NCBI GenBank assembly: GCA_946407745.1
Contig: CAMJPQ010000030.1
Location: 1 to 39,580 of the forward strand
Origin: an uncultured Clostridia bacterium
Lineage (GTDB): Bacteria; Bacillota; Clostridia; Christensenellales; Aristaeellaceae
Direction: 5' to 3'
Length of the DNA stretch: 39,580 bases
The notes beneath the pieces were generated by a model that did not search any database, was not told the DNA's origin, and saw nothing but the letters and a program-made list of their open reading frames with translations. Positions 21,428 to 29,776 of the stretch are shown piece after piece (the stretch's first letter is position 1; each line of letters opens with the position of its first letter). The position numbers and the translations under genes are program-made.

Positions 21428-22972
21428 ATGACCGTTTTTGATTTGGTAGCAAAGCTTGTCCTGGACACGGAGGGGTTCGACGACGGCCTTGATAAATCGG
21501 GAGAAAAAGCGAAGGGGTTTCTCGGCAAGCTCGGTGATGGCATAGGCACCGCAGCAAAGGGCGCGGGGATCGCGCTCGCCGCTGTAGGAACTGCTGCTGT
21601 CGGCCTTACAAAAAGCGTCGTGGATGGAGCTTCCGAGGTTGCTGCCTACGGTGACAACATCGACAAGATGTCCCAGAAGATGGGCATCAGCGCCCAGGCA
21701 TACCAGGAATGGGACGCGATCCTGCAGCACAGCGGATCCTCTATTGATGGCATGCAGCGGGGCATGATGACACTGGCAGCAGCAGCCGAAAAAGGCTCGG
21801 AGGCTTTTGACGCGCTCGGCATTTCACAAGAAGATGTCGCCGGAATGAACCAGGAGGAATTGTTCTCTGCCGTTATTACCGGGCTCCAAGGAATGGAGGA
21901 GGGAACGGAACGCGCTGTCCTTGCTCAACAGCTTCTAGGTGGCGCGGCCAAAGAACTCGGGCCTCTGCTCAACACTTCCGCCGAAGATACTGAAGAAATG
22001 CGAAAGCGTGTCCATGAGCTGGGCGGCGTGATGTCAGATGAGGCCGTGAAGTCTGCTGCTGCCTACCAGGACGGGCTGCAGGATATGCAGACGGCTTTCA
22101 AAGGTCTATCCCGAGGGCTGTTCTCCGAATTCATGCCGTCGATCACGACGGTCATGGGCGGGTTGACGGAGATTTTCTCCGGGAACGGAGATGAAGGTAT
22201 AGCTCAAATCTCCCAGGGAATTGACGCACTGATCACCGACATCAGCGACAAAGTTCCAGAATTCCTCGATCTCGGTCTCGGTATTCTCGAGTCTCTTATA
22301 GGTGCAATCATCGACAACCTCCCCAAGCTGCTGGGTGCCTCCGGAAAAATCATCGGGAAACTGATCGCCGGTATTATCGCGGCGCTGCCGTCGCTTATAA
22401 AGCAGGCACCGCAGATCGTGAAGGCTATCATTGATGGCCTTGTGGCTGCATGGCCCGACATACGAGAGGCTGGCATAGAGCTGCTGGACATGCTGATCAG
22501 CGGCATTGACAGCGTTCTCAATTCTCTAAAGGATGTGGCTGACAGCATAATCGGGAAGATCCGGGACGGCATAAGCGCCGGGTGGAGCAGTCTGAAAAAC
22601 GTGGGCAAGAGTATCATCGACGGCATCCTGCAGGGGCTGAAAGACGCCTGGGACTCCGTGAAAAGCTGGTTCTCCAACGCCGTGTCCAATTTGCGCGGCA
22701 AGGCCACGGTCGAAGTGGACGGACAGACAAGCGGCACTCCGAAGGCTTCCGGTATCGACTATGTTCCGTATCACGACTTTCCCGCCATCCTTCACAAGGG
22801 CGAGGCTGTTTTGAACGCCACGGATGCGGAGAAATGGCGCCGCGGCGAAAACGGGACCGGCGGCGGAGGCATCACCATTATCCAGAACATTCAGGCTGTC
22901 CCGCAGACGCCGGTTGAGTTTGCCGCCGCCACGGAAGCGTACTTTGAGCAAGCGAGGTGGGCTATGGCGTGA
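21428..22972 (+). CDS. Tape measure protein
   Basis: 514 residues. N-terminal V-F-D-L-V-A-K-L-V-L-D-T-E-G-F-D, then Ala/Gly hydrophobic stretches (GIALAAVGTAAVGLTKSVVD) and repeated helical segments with hydrophobic helices (about 285-380). A C-terminal W-S-S-L-K-N-V-G-K-S-I-I-D-G repeat region follows, ending in a K-G-E-A-V-L-N motif common to these proteins. The length sets tail length: at about 1.5 angstrom per residue, a short tail near 75-80 nm is expected (inference). Confidence 0.9.
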   Translation: MTVFDLVAKLVLDTEGFDDGLDKSGEKAKGFLGKLGDGIGTAAKGAGIALAAVGTAAVGLTKSVVDGASEVAAYGDNIDKMSQKMGISAQAYQEWDAILQHSGSSIDGMQRGMMTLAAAAEKGSEAFDALGISQEDVAGMNQEELFSAVITGLQGMEEGTERAVLAQQLLGGAAKELGPLLNTSAEDTEEMRKRVHELGGVMSDEAVKSAAAYQDGLQDMQTAFKGLSRGLFSEFMPSITTVMGGLTEIFSGNGDEGIAQISQGIDALITDISDKVPEFLDLGLGILESLIGAIIDNLPKLLGASGKIIGKLIAGIIAALPSLIKQAPQIVKAIIDGLVAAWPDIREAGIELLDMLISGIDSVLNSLKDVADSIIGKIRDGISAGWSSLKNVGKSIIDGILQGLKDAWDSVKSWFSNAVSNLRGKATVEVDGQTSGTPKASGIDYVPYHDFPAILHKGEAVLNATDAEKWRRGENGTGGGGITIIQNIQAVPQTPVEFAAATEAYFEQARWAMA

Positions 22973-23868
22973 GCTTCAACAATCTTTCCAAAACATTCCG
23001 CTATGTGAATGAGGAAGGCAAGAGCATCACCTTCCTGTATGACAACGGCTTTCTCATCAACAAGCCCGTCGGCATCGATACGGTGCAGATCTCGCTCTCC
23101 CAGGCCCAGGGCATCAACCAGGTTGGCGCCACGGTCCAGTCCACCAACGTGCAGCCGCGCCCGGTGAACATCTCCGGGCGCCTGGTCGGAGAGTTCCAGG
23201 CGGAAAACAAGGATCTGCTTATGTCCGTGATCCGCCCGGATCTGACCGGGAAACTGTATGCGGACGACTACTACATCGACTGCCGGCCCACGGCCACGCC
23301 GACGGTCGGCCCGGAGCCTGAGTTCGCGTTTTTCCAGTTTTCCCTCCTGGCGCCGTATCCCTATTGGGCGCAGGACTCCTCTGCGAGCGCAGTACTGGCC
23401 GGTGTGGGGGGGAGGTTCCGGTTGTGGGACGGAGACGAAAGCCACATGGCCCCGGACGGCACTCCTGGCGTATGGCTGATCTCCGGTGAATACGCCTTCG
23501 GCGCGCCCATTGAGACGCAGTTCGTACGGATCGCAAACCGCGGACAGCTTCCGGTTCCGTTCACCATGACGGTATCGGCCAGAAGCGAAGTCTCCAACCC
23601 TATGATCACCAACGTGGAGACGGGAGAATTCCTTCTCCTGCGTCACACCCTGGCCGCCGGGGAGCGGGTCGTAGTCGAGATTACGCACGAGCGCACCTAT
23701 GTGACTTCTTCGCTGCATGGAGACATTCGGGGTGCGCTTAGTCTGAAAAGCACTCTCAACCGTCTGGCTGTCGGAGAAAACATCATCAAGCCGGAGGCGA
23801 GCGGCGGCGGGGACGGAATGGAGATCGTCATCTCGTTCTCCAGCGAGATCGTGGGGATCACGGTATGA
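22969..23868 (+). CDS. Distal tail protein (Dit-like)
   Basis: 299 residues from GTG 22969, overlapping the tape measure stop as GTGA; GAGGTGG upstream. The N-terminal half (SFNNLSKTFRYVNEEGKSIT, then GRLVGEFQAENKDLLMSVIR) is the Dit-type ring domain. The second half (FVRIANRGQLPVPFTMTVSA) is the usual C-terminal galectin-like/OB part of Sipho_tail proteins. It forms the hub linking tube and baseplate. Confidence 0.85.
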   Translation: MSFNNLSKTFRYVNEEGKSITFLYDNGFLINKPVGIDTVQISLSQAQGINQVGATVQSTNVQPRPVNISGRLVGEFQAENKDLLMSVIRPDLTGKLYADDYYIDCRPTATPTVGPEPEFAFFQFSLLAPYPYWAQDSSASAVLAGVGGRFRLWDGDESHMAPDGTPGVWLISGEYAFGAPIETQFVRIANRGQLPVPFTMTVSARSEVSNPMITNVETGEFLLLRHTLAAGERVVVEITHERTYVTSSLHGDIRGALSLKSTLNRLAVGENIIKPEASGGGDGMEIVISFSSEIVGITV

Positions 23869-24899
23869 ACGTTTACGCCTATACTGCCGACCGTGAAAAT
23901 TACCACGAGATCACTCACGCCACAGGCCTGCAGATGCAGTGGTTTTATAATGCGATCGGGAAATTCATGCTGACGGTCCCCGCTGACGATTACAACATTG
24001 CCGCCCTTGAAAACGACGGCATTTTGTATATTTCCGACTTCGACGATCTCACCTTCACCATCCAGAACATCAAGTATGACACGGCGGAGAACCGGATCAC
24101 CGCAAACGGATACACATCAAACTGGCTTTTGAACAAGCGGGCCATAACGTCACGGGTGCAGATAACCAACGTGGAAACGGCGGTTTATACCGCCGTCAGC
24201 AACAACCTTCGGGGCCTGCCGGGAATTACTCTGCATGCTTCCGCCGGTTTGGAGGCCGAGACCGACGCCATCCTGTACGGAGGCCAGCTCCTGGATGGGA
24301 TCATGGACGTACTGGACGAAGCGGAATATGGGCATCGGCTTTTGTGGGACACGGAAACACGAAGTCATATGTTCGAGGTGTACCAGGGCCAGGATCTGAC
24401 GACCGGCATCCATGCTGTCGTGTTTTCCGAAGAGCAAGGGACGGCAGCACAGCTTGTGATCACCGACGACAACTCCACCTTCAAGAATTATTTCTACCTC
24501 CCTTGCCGCTTGCGCAACGGCAATGACATTCTGGTCGAGTACGGAAGCGCCTCTGCCGGAGATCGGTATGAACACTGGATCCGCAGCAACCAAACGCAGA
24601 CGGCGGATGAAACGGAAGCTCAATTCCGACAGAGGATGCAATGGGAATGCCAGGCCGAGGCCTCGCAGCGTCTTCGCCGTCAGACCTTTGCCGTCCGCGT
24701 TGCTCCGGAAGACTTTGGGAAAGCCTTCAACCTTGGCGACAAGATCTCCTGCGTCTCCAACCGCTTCGGAGTTGAGTTCGAGGCCAGGATCAACGGCGTG
24801 AAGTATGCCCTCGACTCTCGTGGGCCACAGACCACAATCATTCTCGGTGAGCCTCAGCTCACCGCTCTAAACGAGGTGAAACTTAGTGGCAGAAATTAA
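23865..24899 (+). CDS. Baseplate/tail hub protein (ReqiPepy6 Gp37-like)
   Basis: 344 residues, ATGA-coupled to the Dit gene. It opens MNVYAYTADRENYHEITHAT and contains N-R-I-T-A-N-G-Y-T-S-N-W-L-L-N-K-R, R-L-L-W-D-T-E-T-R and a C-terminal FNLGDKISCVSNRFGV, matching the siphovirus Gp37-like tail proteins (PF14594). It is the likely Tal-equivalent hub that follows Dit, without an added peptidase domain. Confidence 0.85.
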   Translation: MNVYAYTADRENYHEITHATGLQMQWFYNAIGKFMLTVPADDYNIAALENDGILYISDFDDLTFTIQNIKYDTAENRITANGYTSNWLLNKRAITSRVQITNVETAVYTAVSNNLRGLPGITLHASAGLEAETDAILYGGQLLDGIMDVLDEAEYGHRLLWDTETRSHMFEVYQGQDLTTGIHAVVFSEEQGTAAQLVITDDNSTFKNYFYLPCRLRNGNDILVEYGSASAGDRYEHWIRSNQTQTADETEAQFRQRMQWECQAEASQRLRRQTFAVRVAPEDFGKAFNLGDKISCVSNRFGVEFEARINGVKYALDSRGPQTTIILGEPQLTALNEVKLSGRN

Positions 24900-25944
24900 A
24901 TCCTTCCCCAACAACCAGAGCATCTACGTAGGCGCGGAATGGGTCATGCGGTGGCTCCACGGACGCACATCCGGCGTTTTTGCTGCCGCAGGCAATGCCG
25001 CCGTTTCCGCTGTTCAAGGGGCCATGCAGGTGGCCGTATCGGATGGCCTCGGCTGGATCGCCAACGCGGAGGCAAACGGCGTGGTGTGGTGGAACGACAC
25101 ATACAAGACCACCGGCGTTCCGCTGACCCTGGATGTTCCGATCGCTGACGGCGCGCTTGACCGGATCGACAGAGTTATCGTGGAATGGGAAACCACAAAC
25201 TATGTTGCCCTTCCGCAGATCAAGGTCCTTGTCGGCACTCCCGCAGCCACTCCTTCGGCTCCGGCGCTGACCAACAACAATGTCCTCCGGCAGATCAGCC
25301 TTGCCCGGCTCTCCATCCCCGCCGGAACCGTAGCCATGACGGCGAGCATGATCACCGATGAACGCATGGATGATACGGTCTGTGGGCTCGTTACCGAGTC
25401 TCTTGTTATTGACACGAGCATGGTGCAGGCCCAGATGCAGGAGCTCTTGGAGACCATCGAGGAGGAGCTCCGTGAGATCAACGACGGCTCCGGTGTGGTT
25501 ATTTCCGTCAACGGCAAGGGTGGGATTGTAGCTCTTGACGCAGAGGACGTTGGTGCGCTCGAGTCTATCAACGGAAAGAGCGGTACGACAATTACCCTCA
25601 CCCCTGACGATGTAGGGGCGATGAGCAAGTGGGATTTGCTGTGGACGAATGCAAGCCCGACAAGCGCATTTGCGGCGCAGACCATAGCGTTGGATTTGAG
25701 CGGATTTGATGCCGTTATCATTGTCAACAGACATTGGACTAACAACATACTATACCGTTCTCATTACGTCCCCATTGATGGGAATAGTTATGGGTGTCCT
25801 GTGCAGAATTACGCTGGAGCATGGGCGGGCAGGACGTGTTCTGCAATTGTTAGTGGTGTGACTTTTGACATTGGCGTTGGTACAGCGGCTGATGCTTCCG
25901 CAGCAGTACCAGTCGAAATCTACGGCATCAAGGGGGTGCAGTGA
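24886..25944 (+). CDS. Baseplate / receptor-binding tail fibre protein
   Basis: 352 residues from GTG 24886, overlapping its neighbour by 14 bases. An N-terminal baseplate-attachment part (about 1-180, typical of phage upper-baseplate-like proteins) leads to a coiled coil (MQELLETIEEELREI). Two collagen-like-phase repeats V-N-G-K-G-G-I-V-A-L-D-A-E-D-V-G-A and I-N-G-K-S-G-T-T-I-T-L follow, then a C-terminal tip (WTNASPTSAFAAQTIALDL onward). The last 300 bases are less GC-rich than the rest, as expected for an exchanged host-range tip. Confidence 0.8.
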   Translation: MAEIKSFPNNQSIYVGAEWVMRWLHGRTSGVFAAAGNAAVSAVQGAMQVAVSDGLGWIANAEANGVVWWNDTYKTTGVPLTLDVPIADGALDRIDRVIVEWETTNYVALPQIKVLVGTPAATPSAPALTNNNVLRQISLARLSIPAGTVAMTASMITDERMDDTVCGLVTESLVIDTSMVQAQMQELLETIEEELREINDGSGVVISVNGKGGIVALDAEDVGALESINGKSGTTITLTPDDVGAMSKWDLLWTNASPTSAFAAQTIALDLSGFDAVIIVNRHWTNNILYRSHYVPIDGNSYGCPVQNYAGAWAGRTCSAIVSGVTFDIGVGTAADASAAVPVEIYGIKGVQ

Positions 25945-26174
25945 TGTACGCACTTAACATAAACAACGATAACCGCATCCTTTCCGCTTGCGTAGTCCTC
26001 CCGGCTACCCCGGAAGGCCTTCCGAGGGTGGACACGCTCCCGGACGGGGACGTTTCGGACTATCTCTATGTTGACGGGGAGTATGTCTTTGACCCACTTC
26101 CCCGTCCAGAACCGCCCACGCCAGAACCGACAGCGGATGAAATCTTGAACGCTCTTTTGGGGGTGACCGAATGA
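25944..26174 (+). CDS. Small tail-associated protein
   Basis: 76 residues from ATG 25944 (TGATG overlap; a GTG one codon upstream is the alternative). MYALNINNDNRILSACVVLP, then L-P-D-G-D-V-S-D-Y-L-Y-V-D-G-E-Y and a Pro/Glu-rich hinge before a short helix. A common small gene following fibres; perhaps a fibre-associated or XkdX-like protein. Confidence 0.68.
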   Translation: MYALNINNDNRILSACVVLPATPEGLPRVDTLPDGDVSDYLYVDGEYVFDPLPRPEPPTPEPTADEILNALLGVTE

Positions 26175-26602
26175 ACAGACTACAATGCGCGGAACAGCTT
26201 CGCAAAGCCCTCCAGATGTTCGCCCAGACCTTGACGGACGATGAGGCGATGGAGATTGCTACCGTATATCCTGCGTGGGCATCTGGCGTTCCCTACGCCG
26301 TCTATACGATGGTCACTTACGGCGAAAACGAAGTGGGCGACCCACAGCTTTACCGTTGCGTACAGGCACACACAAGTCAGTCCGACTGGACTCCAGACGT
26401 TACTCCGGCTTTGTGGACTGCTATCGGTCTTGCCCCGGACGACGTACCCATCTGGTCCCAACCCACCGGCGCAGCCGATGCTTACAACACCGGCGACAGA
26501 GTCCACTACCCGGATGCGGACGGTCCCATCTATCGCTCCCTGATCGACGGTAACGTGTGGGCGCCGGACGTGTACCCCACCGGGTGGGAGGTTGAGGAAT
26601 GA
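26171..26602 (+). CDS. Tail protein with tandem carbohydrate-binding (CBM5/12-like) modules
   Basis: 143 residues. A short helical N-terminus (Q-L-R-K-A-L-Q-M-F-A) is followed by two aromatic-rich repeats: 33-87 (YPAWASGVPYAVYTMVTYG, Y-R-C-V-Q-A-H-T-S-Q, PALWTAIG) and 92-141 (IWSQPTGAADAYNTGDRVHY, Y-R-S-L-I-D-G-N-V-W). The W...Y-x-x-G-D-x-V...Y-x-x-x-x-x-x-x-W pattern is that of chitin/cellulose-binding CBM5/12-type modules, used by phages to bind cell-surface glycans. The gene lies between the fibre and lysin genes. Confidence 0.75.
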   Translation: MNRLQCAEQLRKALQMFAQTLTDDEAMEIATVYPAWASGVPYAVYTMVTYGENEVGDPQLYRCVQAHTSQSDWTPDVTPALWTAIGLAPDDVPIWSQPTGAADAYNTGDRVHYPDADGPIYRSLIDGNVWAPDVYPTGWEVEE

Positions 26603-27348
26603 CCATTCCTGAAAAAGCTGCTGACTTCTGCTATGAGGTAGCCGTTGACGACAGTCACGGGTACGACCAGGGAAGCAGGTGGGGAAATCCCGACTACGAC
26701 TGCTCCGCCTTGGTGATCGACGCCTATAAGCGCGCTGGCGTGCCGCTGCAGTCCACGTACACGGGGAATATGCGCTCCGACTTCCTCAACCACGGCTTTG
26801 TGATCCCCCTCAACGTCAACCTCCAGACCGGAGCGGGGCTGCAGGTCGGGGACGTTCTGCTGAACGAGAAAAGCCACACGGCGATCTACATCGGAGATGG
26901 GAAGATCGTTCAGGCCTCCTGCAACGAGTTCGGCGGCGTGACCGGCGGCAAGCCTGGTGATCAGACCGGCTATGAGATCAACGTCCACGCCTATTACAAT
27001 TTCCCCTGGGACTGCTGCCTCCGGTATGTCAAGAAAGACGACCCTGCCCCGGCCCCCACACCCACGGGGACGTACACCGTAAAGAGCGGGGACACCCTTT
27101 GGGGGATCGCGGAAAAATTCTACGGGGAAGGTTCAGCCTACATTCTCATCAAGCAGGCCAACAATATGACGTCCGACATGATCTATCCGGGCCAGGTGCT
27201 GATCATTCCCGGCACGGACGGGAAAAAGGACGTCACCATCTCCGTCACGATCCAGGCGGACACCTACGCCCTGCTTAAGATCATGGCGGAGGGGAACAAT
27301 CTGACCATTGGTCAGTGCATCGACAAGGTCATGGAGGACGTAAAATGA
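26599..27348 (+). CDS. Endolysin: Amidase_5/NlpC-like peptidase plus LysM
   Basis: 249 residues. The N-terminal cysteine peptidase-type domain (1-140) has the nucleophile in P-D-Y-D-C35-S-A-L-V-I and H93 in EKSHTAIYIGDG, typical of bacteriophage peptidoglycan hydrolases (Amidase_5/CHAP-NlpC superfamily). A Pro-rich hinge (148-157) leads to a LysM domain (159-205: YTVKSGDTLWGIAEKFYG to PGQVLIIPG). A C-terminal 40-residue helical tail of unknown role follows. No signal peptide, so holin-dependent. ATGA coupling on both sides. Confidence 0.92.
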   Translation: MTIPEKAADFCYEVAVDDSHGYDQGSRWGNPDYDCSALVIDAYKRAGVPLQSTYTGNMRSDFLNHGFVIPLNVNLQTGAGLQVGDVLLNEKSHTAIYIGDGKIVQASCNEFGGVTGGKPGDQTGYEINVHAYYNFPWDCCLRYVKKDDPAPAPTPTGTYTVKSGDTLWGIAEKFYGEGSAYILIKQANNMTSDMIYPGQVLIIPGTDGKKDVTISVTIQADTYALLKIMAEGNNLTIGQCIDKVMEDVK

Positions 27349-27791
27349 AGGACGTGCTGATGGTCATCCTTGCTTTTATCTGCGGGGCCGGCGGGACGGC
27401 GCTAATCAACGTCGCCCACGACCGGTGGAAGTTCAAGGCAGAGAGAAAGGCCAAAAAGGAGGACATGGCAGCGGAAAAGAAAGACAAAGTGGACGAGCTG
27501 ACAGAGCTCGTGGAGGCCCTGGGGGAACAGCAGCGGTCAATGAGCGGGCAGCTCGACGCCCTGCGGGATGCCCAGAAGTGTGTGCTTCTGGACAGGATCA
27601 TCTACCTTGGGCAAAGCTATATCGCCGCCGGTGAGGTCGACTTTGACGACCGGAAACGGCTGCGGGATATGCACAACAGTTACCACAACGGCTTGAAGGG
27701 CAATGGGGACGCGGACCAGATCATGAAGTCCGTGGACTCGCTGCCTCTCAAAAATCACTCAAAATCGAAAGGAGAAGTTCGTTATGCCTGA
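27345..27791 (+). CDS. Single-TM coiled-coil lysis-cassette protein
   Basis: 148 residues. An N-terminal hydrophobic helix (DVLMVILAFICGAGGTALIN, 3-22) is followed by a Lys/Glu-rich coiled coil (25-75) and a helical C-terminus. It lies between endolysin and holin, overlapping both. It resembles XhlA/spanin-like or holin-partner proteins in layout only. Confidence 0.7.
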   Translation: MKDVLMVILAFICGAGGTALINVAHDRWKFKAERKAKKEDMAAEKKDKVDELTELVEALGEQQRSMSGQLDALRDAQKCVLLDRIIYLGQSYIAAGEVDFDDRKRLRDMHNSYHNGLKGNGDADQIMKSVDSLPLKNHSKSKGEVRYA

Positions 27792-28041
27792 ATTCGCGAC
27801 TGTCGCCGGGATCACCGTGATCTGCTTCCTCATCGGCATGGCCGTCAAAGCCAGCCCCTTGAACGACAAATGGATCCCCATCATCGTTGGCGTCTGCGGC
27901 GCTGCCCTGGGAGTGACCGGGCTGTTCACCATGCCCGCCTTCCCCGTGGACAACGTGATCGACGCCGTGGCCGTGGGGATCGCCTCCGGGCTTGCCGCCA
28001 CCGGTCTGCACCAGATCGGGAAACAGCTCTCCGAAAACTGA
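27784..28041 (+). CDS. Phage holin
   Basis: 85 residues with two to three hydrophobic helices: VAGITVICFLIGMAVKA, WIPIIVGVCGAALGVTGLF and V-A-V-G-I-A-S-G-L-A-A-T-G-L. This is the pattern of the Phage_holin_5/Hol44-type family (small class I/II holin). It permeabilises the membrane at a set time, releasing the endolysin. Overlaps the upstream gene by eight bases. Confidence 0.88.
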   Translation: MPEFATVAGITVICFLIGMAVKASPLNDKWIPIIVGVCGAALGVTGLFTMPAFPVDNVIDAVAVGIASGLAATGLHQIGKQLSEN

Positions 28042-28120
28042 CGTTTATTGATCCGTATCATGGCTGACGTGTCGCCGCACGTGAGCTGCAGGGGCTCCTC
28101 CGGAAAGGGAGGACTACCCA

Positions 28121-28360
28121 TTGGAGAGCTATTCCAACGTCCAAATGCGGGACATCATCAAGGACTATCCCGTGAGCACCGTCTCCGGCATCATCGACGA
28201 ATACATCCACAGCGCCAGGGACCGGGAGATCGCCAAACGGACGATCCTCGAAAATGAGCACTACGAGCCGCTGTCCGCGGAATTCGAGCTCACGCCCCGG
28301 CACGTCTGCAACATCGTCAAGAAGGCCCGGAAGGTCATCATAACCCATCTATGCACGTAG
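28121..28360 (+). CDS. Sigma-region-4-like HTH protein
   Basis: 79 residues from TTG 28121, eight bases after GGGAGG. MESYSNVQMRDIIKDYPVST, then DREIAKRTILENEHYEPLSA and FELTPRHVCNIVKKARKVI form a helical protein whose C-terminal half is a sigma-70 region-4-like HTH. It is last in the late operon, immediately before the terminators. It could regulate the following cassette. Confidence 0.72.
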   Translation: MESYSNVQMRDIIKDYPVSTVSGIIDEYIHSARDREIAKRTILENEHYEPLSAEFELTPRHVCNIVKKARKVIITHLCT

Positions 28361-28393
28361 CCCCCTCTGTTCGTCAGAGGGGGCTTCTTTTTT
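28359..28393 (+). terminator. Late-operon terminator 1
   Basis: Perfect 11-base stem AGCCCCCTCTG / CAGAGGGGGCT with TTCGT loop, followed by TCTTTTTT. Confidence 0.92.
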
Positions 28394-28430
28394 GTTTTCC
28401 GCCATATTTCACTTTCTGTTCCGGAAAGTT

Positions 28431-28466
28431 GCCGTCTGGCTTCATCGTCAGACGGCCTCTTTTTTT
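28431..28466 (+). terminator. Late-operon terminator 2
   Basis: GCCGTCTG (28431-28438) / CAGACGGC (28449-28456), ten-base loop, then CTCTTTTTTT. Second in tandem 45 bases after the first, so the next genes need their own promoter or antitermination. Confidence 0.9.
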
Positions 28467-28500
28467 ATATGCTTTTTCCGACAGAAAGAAGGTGATCCTC

Positions 28501-28674
28501 TTGTACGACAACGAGTACATCCTGGACGATGATCTTTTCCCGAGGGAGGAGCAGGAGCATGTGGATCCAATTCAACCCGAACCCGCAAGGCTTGCTTGTG
28601 GGCGACTGTACTGTCCGTTCGATATGTGCGGTGACGGGGCTGGACTGGAATACGGTGCACAAAGCGCTGTGTGA
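28501..28674 (+). CDS. Short acidic ORF overlapping the papain-like gene
   Basis: 57 residues from TTG 28501 with AGAAGGTG upstream. MYDNEYILDDDLFPREEQEH, then PARLACGRLYCPFDMCGDGA. It overlaps the next gene by 116 bases in another frame. The acidic, Tyr-rich opening resembles small proteins seen at this place in related phages; not certain. Confidence 0.4.
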   Translation: MYDNEYILDDDLFPREEQEHVDPIQPEPARLACGRLYCPFDMCGDGAGLEYGAQSAV

Positions 28675-28933
28675 TCTATCCGGAGACATGGCCGATATGC
28701 CGAGTGCAGACCGCGTCTGGTGGGAGCTGCTGCGGCAGTTCGGCTTCACCCGGAAGAAGATGATCGACCGCTGCCCGGAGTGCTACACCGTGGCGGACTT
28801 CGCCGCGGATCATTCCTCCGGGATCTACGTTCTCGGCCCCCACGAACACGCGGTTGCGGTCATCTCCGGTAACTGGTGGGACTCCTGGGACAGCGGACAG
28901 ACTGTCCCGACATATTACTTTTCACGGAGGTAA
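28559..28933 (+). CDS. Papain-like cysteine protease-fold candidate
   Basis: 124 residues from ATG 28559 with GGGAGGAG upstream. MWIQFNPNPQGLLVGDCTVR, then TGLDWNTVHKALCDLSGDM and IYVLGPHEHAVAVISGNWWDSWDSG. The G-D-C-T-x-R at the start of a helix, a later H-A-V-A-V strand and an Asp in D-S-W-D-S could form a Cys-His-Asp triad of the papain/C39/NlpC superfamily. A recurring but functionally unassigned family in gut phages and clostridial prophages. First well supported gene of the post-terminator cassette. Confidence 0.62.
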   Translation: MWIQFNPNPQGLLVGDCTVRSICAVTGLDWNTVHKALCDLSGDMADMPSADRVWWELLRQFGFTRKKMIDRCPECYTVADFAADHSSGIYVLGPHEHAVAVISGNWWDSWDSGQTVPTYYFSRR

Positions 28934-28938
28934 AAACG

Positions 28939-29361
28939 ATGGCATTCTACAACAGCGGTTTTCCGGCGACATATCAGCCCTTGTATCAGCCGTTCCAACA
29001 GCCGGTCATGCAGCAGCCTTTGCCAGGGACACAAATGTCCCAAGCAAACCAGATGATGACCCCGCCCACGATCCGTGCCGAAATCGTGCAGGTGAAGGGA
29101 GAGGAAGCGGCCTCCGCGTTTCCGGTGAACGCAGGCGCTTCGCAGATGATGATTTCACAGGACGAAAGCGAGATCTACATCAAGTCGGCCAACGCCAACG
29201 GTTTCACGCTGGACGTGTACACAAAGCGCCCTCCCACGCCCCCTGCGCCGAAGTTTGACCCGGCGGAATATGTGAGACGGGACGAAGTGGAAACGCTCGT
29301 GGGAGCGGCCCTGTCGGCGCAGATCGCCGCCATGCGCTCGAAAAAGGAGGAGACGAAGTGA
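28939..29361 (+). CDS. Pro/Gln-rich protein of the accessory cassette
   Basis: 140 residues, GGAGGT upstream. N-terminal low-complexity Y/Q/P-rich segment (YQPLYQPFQQPVMQQPLPG), a compact beta-type middle (Q-V-K-G-E-E-A-A-S-A-F-P-V, then ESEIYIKSANANGFTLDVY) and a C-terminal helix ending KKEETK. The middle reads like a short structural-protein domain. Coupled to the next gene by GTGA. Confidence 0.65.
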   Translation: MAFYNSGFPATYQPLYQPFQQPVMQQPLPGTQMSQANQMMTPPTIRAEIVQVKGEEAASAFPVNAGASQMMISQDESEIYIKSANANGFTLDVYTKRPPTPPAPKFDPAEYVRRDEVETLVGAALSAQIAAMRSKKEETK

Positions 29362-29582
29362 GCCTTTTTGAACAGCTCGGCCAGCAGCAGGGAGGGGCAT
29401 CCATGCAGCAGGACGTGAGCCAGATCAAGGCCAATCCCGCTTCGTTTCTCAAGGCCCGGGGGCTGAACATCCCGGACGGCATGACGGACGCTCCGCAGAT
29501 CACCCAGTACCTTCTCCGGACCGGGCAGATCGGCGCGCCCCGCCTGCAGCAGGTCATGAAGATGTTCAGCGGCAGACGGTGA
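29358..29582 (+). CDS. Small helical protein of the accessory cassette
   Basis: 74 residues from GTG 29358. Gln-rich N-terminus, then SQIKANPASFLKARGLNIPDGMTD and a basic C-terminal helix (RLQQVMKMFSGRR). A conserved-looking motif N-P-x-x-F-L-x-x-x-G-x-x-I-P is seen in companions of this cassette; function unknown. Confidence 0.65.
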   Translation: MSLFEQLGQQQGGASMQQDVSQIKANPASFLKARGLNIPDGMTDAPQITQYLLRTGQIGAPRLQQVMKMFSGRR

Positions 29583-29776
29583 GCAAATGACAGTCAAGTA
29601 AAAGATTTGCACATTCAAGGGCGAAAAATGCCCGTTTTCCTCAAGACTTGCTCACTTTGCAACAAAACTTGCTCACTGTAGCAAGTTTGTAGCAAGTTGC
29701 AAGCAAGTAAAAAGTCATTACTTTTCGCATTACTTTTCACGGTATTCACTCCGCTGCGGGTGCACGGCATGGATAA
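29583..29776. repeat. AT-rich non-coding island with phased AGCAAGT repeats
   Basis: ACTTGCTCACT occurs twice (29646-29656 and 29667-29677). AGCAAGT then occurs three times at exactly 11-base steps (29680, 29691, 29702), i.e. on one face of the helix, in opposite orientation to the first pair. A weak stem GGGC-N7-GCCC-GTTTT (29619-29637) may terminate the upstream genes. TTACTTTTC occurs twice after the array. No coding potential. It looks like an iteron-type protein-binding array. Confidence 0.6.

Noticed and set aside
28351-28674. Longer version of the 28501 ORF beginning at 28351
   Set aside because: It would translate through both terminator hairpins; TTG 28501 with a ribosome site is the more likely start.
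29583-29776. Group I intron or CRISPR-like array
   Set aside because: No intron core elements and no repeat-spacer regularity with unique spacers; the repeats are short and phased at 11 bases.
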